A stretch of 64,000 nt of DNA, taken from assembly GCA_002298335.1 (NCBI GenBank), contig DBNK01000015.1, positions 62,001-126,000 on the forward strand, written 5' to 3'. This DNA is from Thalassolituus sp. UBA674 (GTDB lineage: Bacteria; Pseudomonadota; Gammaproteobacteria; Pseudomonadales; Oceanobacteraceae). The notes beneath the pieces were generated by a model. The model was given only the letters and a program-made list of their open reading frames with translations, had not been told where the DNA came from and did not search any database. Made by a program: the position numbers and the translations under genes. Positions 61,471-64,000 of the stretch are shown piece after piece (positions within the stretch are counted from its first letter, which is position 1; the number at the start of each line of letters is the position of its first letter).

Positions 61471-62712
61471 TTACATCTCCGGCTTCAGTTTCTTATGCCT
61501 GGCACTGGCGTGTCTTTCCCGCATTTCAGTGTCGATATAGCGGTCGGTGGTGGCCATGCTGGCGTGCCCGGCGTCTTCGCGTACATGCTCTTTCGGGCGG
61601 AATTTCACATCTTCTGAAATACCGGTATGACGCAGCCAGTGCACGGTAGAGACCTTCAGCTCCTGCGCTTCCTGCTCCAGCCCCTGTTCGCGCATACGGT
61701 CGTAGGCCATATCAAAGCAGCTCTGCACCAGATAACGGATCTGGCGGGTACTGGTTACCGGGCCACGGCCCTTCAGTTTCGGAATCAGCGGCGTCTGCTC
61801 GCCGACATAAGGTAAGGGCGGCAGGGCAAGATGGCGACGGTAGCGTTTCAGCGCCTCCAGCATGTCATCCGACACTGTGACCATACGCGCCTTGTTGCCT
61901 TTGCCGACCACGCGCAGCCACCAGTGCTTGTCCTGATCCTGCTGGAAGTCACCCATCATGGGCGCTGAGCGTTCATCGGCCACCAGCTCGGACACCCGCA
62001 GGTACATACCGAACAGACATTTCATGATGAACAGGGTGCGCTCATGGGCCGGATCTTCATCGGCCAGTTGTTCACACACCTCCAGAATGTAATCCCACTG
62101 CATGTTCGACAGACGTCGTACCGGCTCCTGATAGGCGTGGCGGGTCAGGTATTTGCTTTTCTGGCGGATCAGGGCGACCGGGTTCACCCGCATATAGTCT
62201 TCCTGCACCAGATAGTTGAAGAAGGTCGACAGCACGGCGAACAGGGCCTGCATCGACTTCTGCGACAGCGCCAGCGACGGGGTCCGTCCGAGTTTATCCG
62301 GCTTGCTGACGAATGGCCGCCAGGCCGGATTTGGCTGACGTTCCCCTTCGCGGTTCTGATAGCGTGGCACCTGTGCGCTGCCGGTCCAGCTGGCAGGCGG
62401 GTCCTGGCAGAAGGCAATGTAGTCTTCGAGGTCCTGGCGCTTCAGGTCAGGCAGATTGACGTCGCGGATCAGCCAGCACCACTGCAGCAGTTTTTCGACC
62501 TCGCGGCGGTAGCCATTGAAGGTGGCGGTCGAGCCGTTGTAGGCCATCAGAAAGGTAACGGTGTGCATCAGGTCATCAAAGCAGCCGTCTTTTTCGTTCA
62601 GTGCCGGGTTGGCTTTGAGAATGCGGCGCACATAGCTCAGCGGACTGCTGATCTCATCCAGCTGGTCGATCAGAGGAACAGGTGGGGTTTGAGATGATCG
62701 GGCGGCTTTCAT
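61471..62712 (-). CDS. Tyrosine-type site-specific recombinase, solitary
   Basis: A 413-aa phage-integrase-family protein. The catalytic residues are visible: Arg in LFGMYLRVSELV, HWLRHTGISED (His-x-x-Arg), and GHASMATTDRYID (His and nucleophile Tyr). The N-terminal SAM-like region binds the core sites. ATG 62712 is preferred over a TTG at 62829, as the upstream 39 residues are low-complexity. No phage, transposon or attachment site is next to it, so it may be a chromosomal recombinase of unknown target. Confidence 0.8.
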   Translation of the reverse strand: MKAARSSQTPPVPLIDQLDEISSPLSYVRRILKANPALNEKDGCFDDLMHTVTFLMAYNGSTATFNGYRREVEKLLQWCWLIRDVNLPDLKRQDLEDYIAFCQDPPASWTGSAQVPRYQNREGERQPNPAWRPFVSKPDKLGRTPSLALSQKSMQALFAVLSTFFNYLVQEDYMRVNPVALIRQKSKYLTRHAYQEPVRRLSNMQWDYILEVCEQLADEDPAHERTLFIMKCLFGMYLRVSELVADERSAPMMGDFQQDQDKHWWLRVVGKGNKARMVTVSDDMLEALKRYRRHLALPPLPYVGEQTPLIPKLKGRGPVTSTRQIRYLVQSCFDMAYDRMREQGLEQEAQELKVSTVHWLRHTGISEDVKFRPKEHVREDAGHASMATTDRYIDTEMRERHASARHKKLKPEM

Positions 62713-62843
62713 TCGGAGAGGGCAAACCTGATGCACATAAGATACAGGTGATCGTAACAGGGGCAGGGGTTGGGGTGAAGCAGGCGCTTTGATGGACAGG
62801 TGTGCCAGATTCTGGGGCTTTGTGCACAAAACCGGGGCAAAAC

Positions 62844-62857
62844 TTGATCTGGATCAC
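62844..62857. promoter_or_regulatory. FNR/Anr-type box, upstream copy
   Basis: TTGATCTGGATCAC matches TTGAT-N4-ATCAA with one mismatch. It is 50 bases before a perfect copy in the ompW upstream region. Confidence 0.55.
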
Positions 62858-62893
62858 GTCGCGGCATCCGGGGGCATTCCGCACGTCCGGTGG

Positions 62894-62907
62894 TTGATAC
62901 AGATCAA
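62894..62907. promoter_or_regulatory. Perfect FNR/Anr box before ompW
   Basis: TTGATACAGATCAA is an exact TTGAT-N4-ATCAA palindrome. A -10-like TATACA lies at 62927-62932, which places the box centre near -40, the class II activator position. Oxygen-responsive control of ompW by FNR is known in E. coli. Confidence 0.8.
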
Positions 62908-62999
62908 TTTGCGATGACAGAAGGGGTATACATTGGCGGTGTGTGGCGGCAACAGGTTTCATCGCCGCCCTTATCAACCGATGAATAAGGGGTAAAACC

Positions 63000-63632
63000 A
63001 TGAAGTTACTTCAAACTGTTATTGCTGCTGGTGCACTGGCTGTTGCCGCAGGCCCGGTGATGGCGTACGAAGCCGGAGATATTCTTGTTAAGGCTGGTGT
63101 GATCACCGTCACTCCGAAAGATGATAACGCCAATACCAGCGCTCTGGTGGCCGACTCCATGCTGCAGATCACGTCTGATACCCAGCTCGGTCTGACCGGA
63201 ACGTACGTATTTACCCCACACTTCGGTGTTGAAGTTCTGGCCGCGACTCCATTTACCCACACCGTTGAAGGTGATGGTGCTCTGGATGGCGTGGACGTGA
63301 TGGAAGTCAGCCACCTGCCACCCACCGTGTCTGGTGTCTTCTATCCACTGCCTGGCGATTCCAAGCTGCAGCCTTACGTCAGTCTGGGTGTGAACTACAC
63401 CTTCTTCTTTGATGAAAAAGACAAAGCCGGTCTGGGCAGCAGTGGTCTGAAGCCAAGCTTCGGTCTGTCATACGGTGCGGGTGTGGATTACACCATCAAA
63501 GACAGCTGGCTGCTGAATGCGGCGATCTGGAAAGTGGACATTGATACTGAGGTCCGTGGTGGTGCGGCTGATGGTCTGAATGTCGAAATCGATCCGTTCG
63601 TTTTCCTGTTTGCCTGTGGTTATAAGTTCTGA
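63000..63632 (+). CDS. ompW: Outer-membrane protein OmpW
   Basis: OmpW is an eight-stranded barrel that lets small hydrophobic molecules cross the outer membrane. The 210-aa protein has signal peptide MKLLQTVIAAGALAVAAGPVMA, then GDILVKAGVITVTPKDDNANT, VEVLAATPFTHTV, HLPPTVSGVFYPL, the motif PYVSLGVNYTFFFDE, and ends in F (GYKF). AAGGGGT precedes the ATG. Two FNR boxes lie upstream. Confidence 0.94.
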   Translation: MKLLQTVIAAGALAVAAGPVMAYEAGDILVKAGVITVTPKDDNANTSALVADSMLQITSDTQLGLTGTYVFTPHFGVEVLAATPFTHTVEGDGALDGVDVMEVSHLPPTVSGVFYPLPGDSKLQPYVSLGVNYTFFFDEKDKAGLGSSGLKPSFGLSYGAGVDYTIKDSWLLNAAIWKVDIDTEVRGGAADGLNVEIDPFVFLFACGYKF

Positions 63633-63688
63633 TGAACTGAAGGGAGCCGGTGGCTGTCCGGCTCAACCGGTCACTGAGCAGAAACAGG

Positions 63689-63720
63689 AAAGGCCTTCCG
63701 GATGACGGAAGGCCTTTTTT
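63689..63720. terminator. Terminator after ompW
   Basis: AAAGGCCTTCCG, loop GATGA, CGGAAGGCCTTTTTT: a 12-bp stem with T-run, between convergent genes. Confidence 0.92.
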
Positions 63721-63727
63721 ATGTGGG

Positions 63728-64000
63728 TCAGATCGGCCAGTTGAAGTCGTCGTCGGTGTCCTGTTCCGCGACGCAATCAGCAAACACGCCGTAAGTGCTG
63801 TCATCACAGACAATTCCGGTAATGACAGTGACGTCTGCAGATTCCACATAGGCTTCGAGCAACAGGTATTCTTCATCACGGATGCGGTTGTCGAGCCGGT
63901 CGCACAGGGAGAAGCTGGCACAATCAAGAGTGATGTTTGAGTCATACAGGCCGATCTGGCCGTTACTGCTGCTATCCAGTGCTTCACCGCGGACGATAAA
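63728..64000 (-). CDS. Unrecognised protein, C-terminal part (runs off the window)
   Basis: The last 90 codons of a gene entering from the right edge, read on the minus strand; the frame is open to base 64000 and stops at 63728. Residues include LYDSNITLDCASFSLCDRLD, then ADVTVITGIVCDDSTYG and end DTDDDFNWPI. It has four cysteines and an acidic tail, as in some periplasmic or secreted proteins. Length, start and family cannot be judged. Confidence 0.6.
   Translation of the reverse strand, partial: FIVRGEALDSSSNGQIGLYDSNITLDCASFSLCDRLDNRIRDEEYLLLEAYVESADVTVITGIVCDDSTYGVFADCVAEQDTDDDFNWPI

Noticed and set aside
52158..62712. A genomic island from the SIR2/STAND gene to the tyrosine recombinase
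   Set aside because: The genes between them (yeeE pair, SBP-PDC, xthA, thiI) have normal composition and include core genes, and no flanking repeats or tRNA were seen.
1..64000. tRNA, rRNA or known riboswitch genes
   Set aside because: I looked in the intergenic gaps and found no cloverleaf, T-loop sequence or recognisable riboswitch core. A covariance-model search would be needed to exclude small RNAs.

Overview
The window is 64 kb of chromosomal DNA from a gammaproteobacterium. Gene content and protein style (CysB, ThrH, PilZ, RNase E/RluC, the fab cluster, a GntR-controlled prpB-prpC-acnD-prpF operon) fit the marine Oceanospirillales (Thalassolituus/Oceanobacter-like). That placement is inference; no rRNA marker is present. 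Coding density is high, most genes run on the + strand, and no rRNA, tRNA, CRISPR array or insertion sequence was found.

Layout. 1-4.9 kb: the 3' end of an acyl-CoA synthetase (fadD) and the helicase gene hrpA. 5.1-7.1 kb: a compact hvfABC-type RiPP metallophore operon, with a precursor carrying eight EGKCG motifs, a DUF692 enzyme and its DUF2063 partner. 7.1-12.5 kb: an mlaA homologue without a visible lipobox, a DAHP synthase with an in-frame N-terminal Cro-like HTH domain behind an array of phased GTTAA repeats, cysB, thrH and pabB. 12.8-18.2 kb: a Fil-like envelope cluster (DUF6160-type secreted protein, C39 peptidase, two outer-membrane barrels, DUF4124 protein). 18.2-25.3 kb: a hydrolase, ppsR/ppsA, a second hydrolase, an NAD(P)-binding protein, rraA and a SIMPL protein. 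25.4-32.5 kb: the 2-methylcitrate (propionate) operon. Both of its larger gaps hold long nested hairpins.

32.6-48 kb is conserved core: rne and rluC diverge, followed by a HAD phosphatase, sppA, yceD-rpmF-plsX-fabD-fabG-acpP-fabF-pabC-mltG-tmk-holB-pilZ. This string couples phospholipid and fatty-acid synthesis, folate, peptidoglycan and nucleotide metabolism. 48-64 kb holds a class V aminotransferase, a PreP-like M16 protease, an AT-rich 1442-aa SIR2/STAND-like protein (probable anti-phage defence), a YeeE/YedE sulfur-transport pair, an orphan SBP-PDC sensor protein, xthA, thiI (with rhodanese domain), a solitary tyrosine recombinase, ompW behind two FNR-type boxes, and a gene running off the right edge.

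The parts most worth a second look are the hvf operon with a hairpin between precursor and enzymes, the HTH-DAHP synthase fusion with its phased operator-like array and internal start, the Fil-like cluster, the structured elements inside the prp operon, and the lone SIR2/STAND gene.
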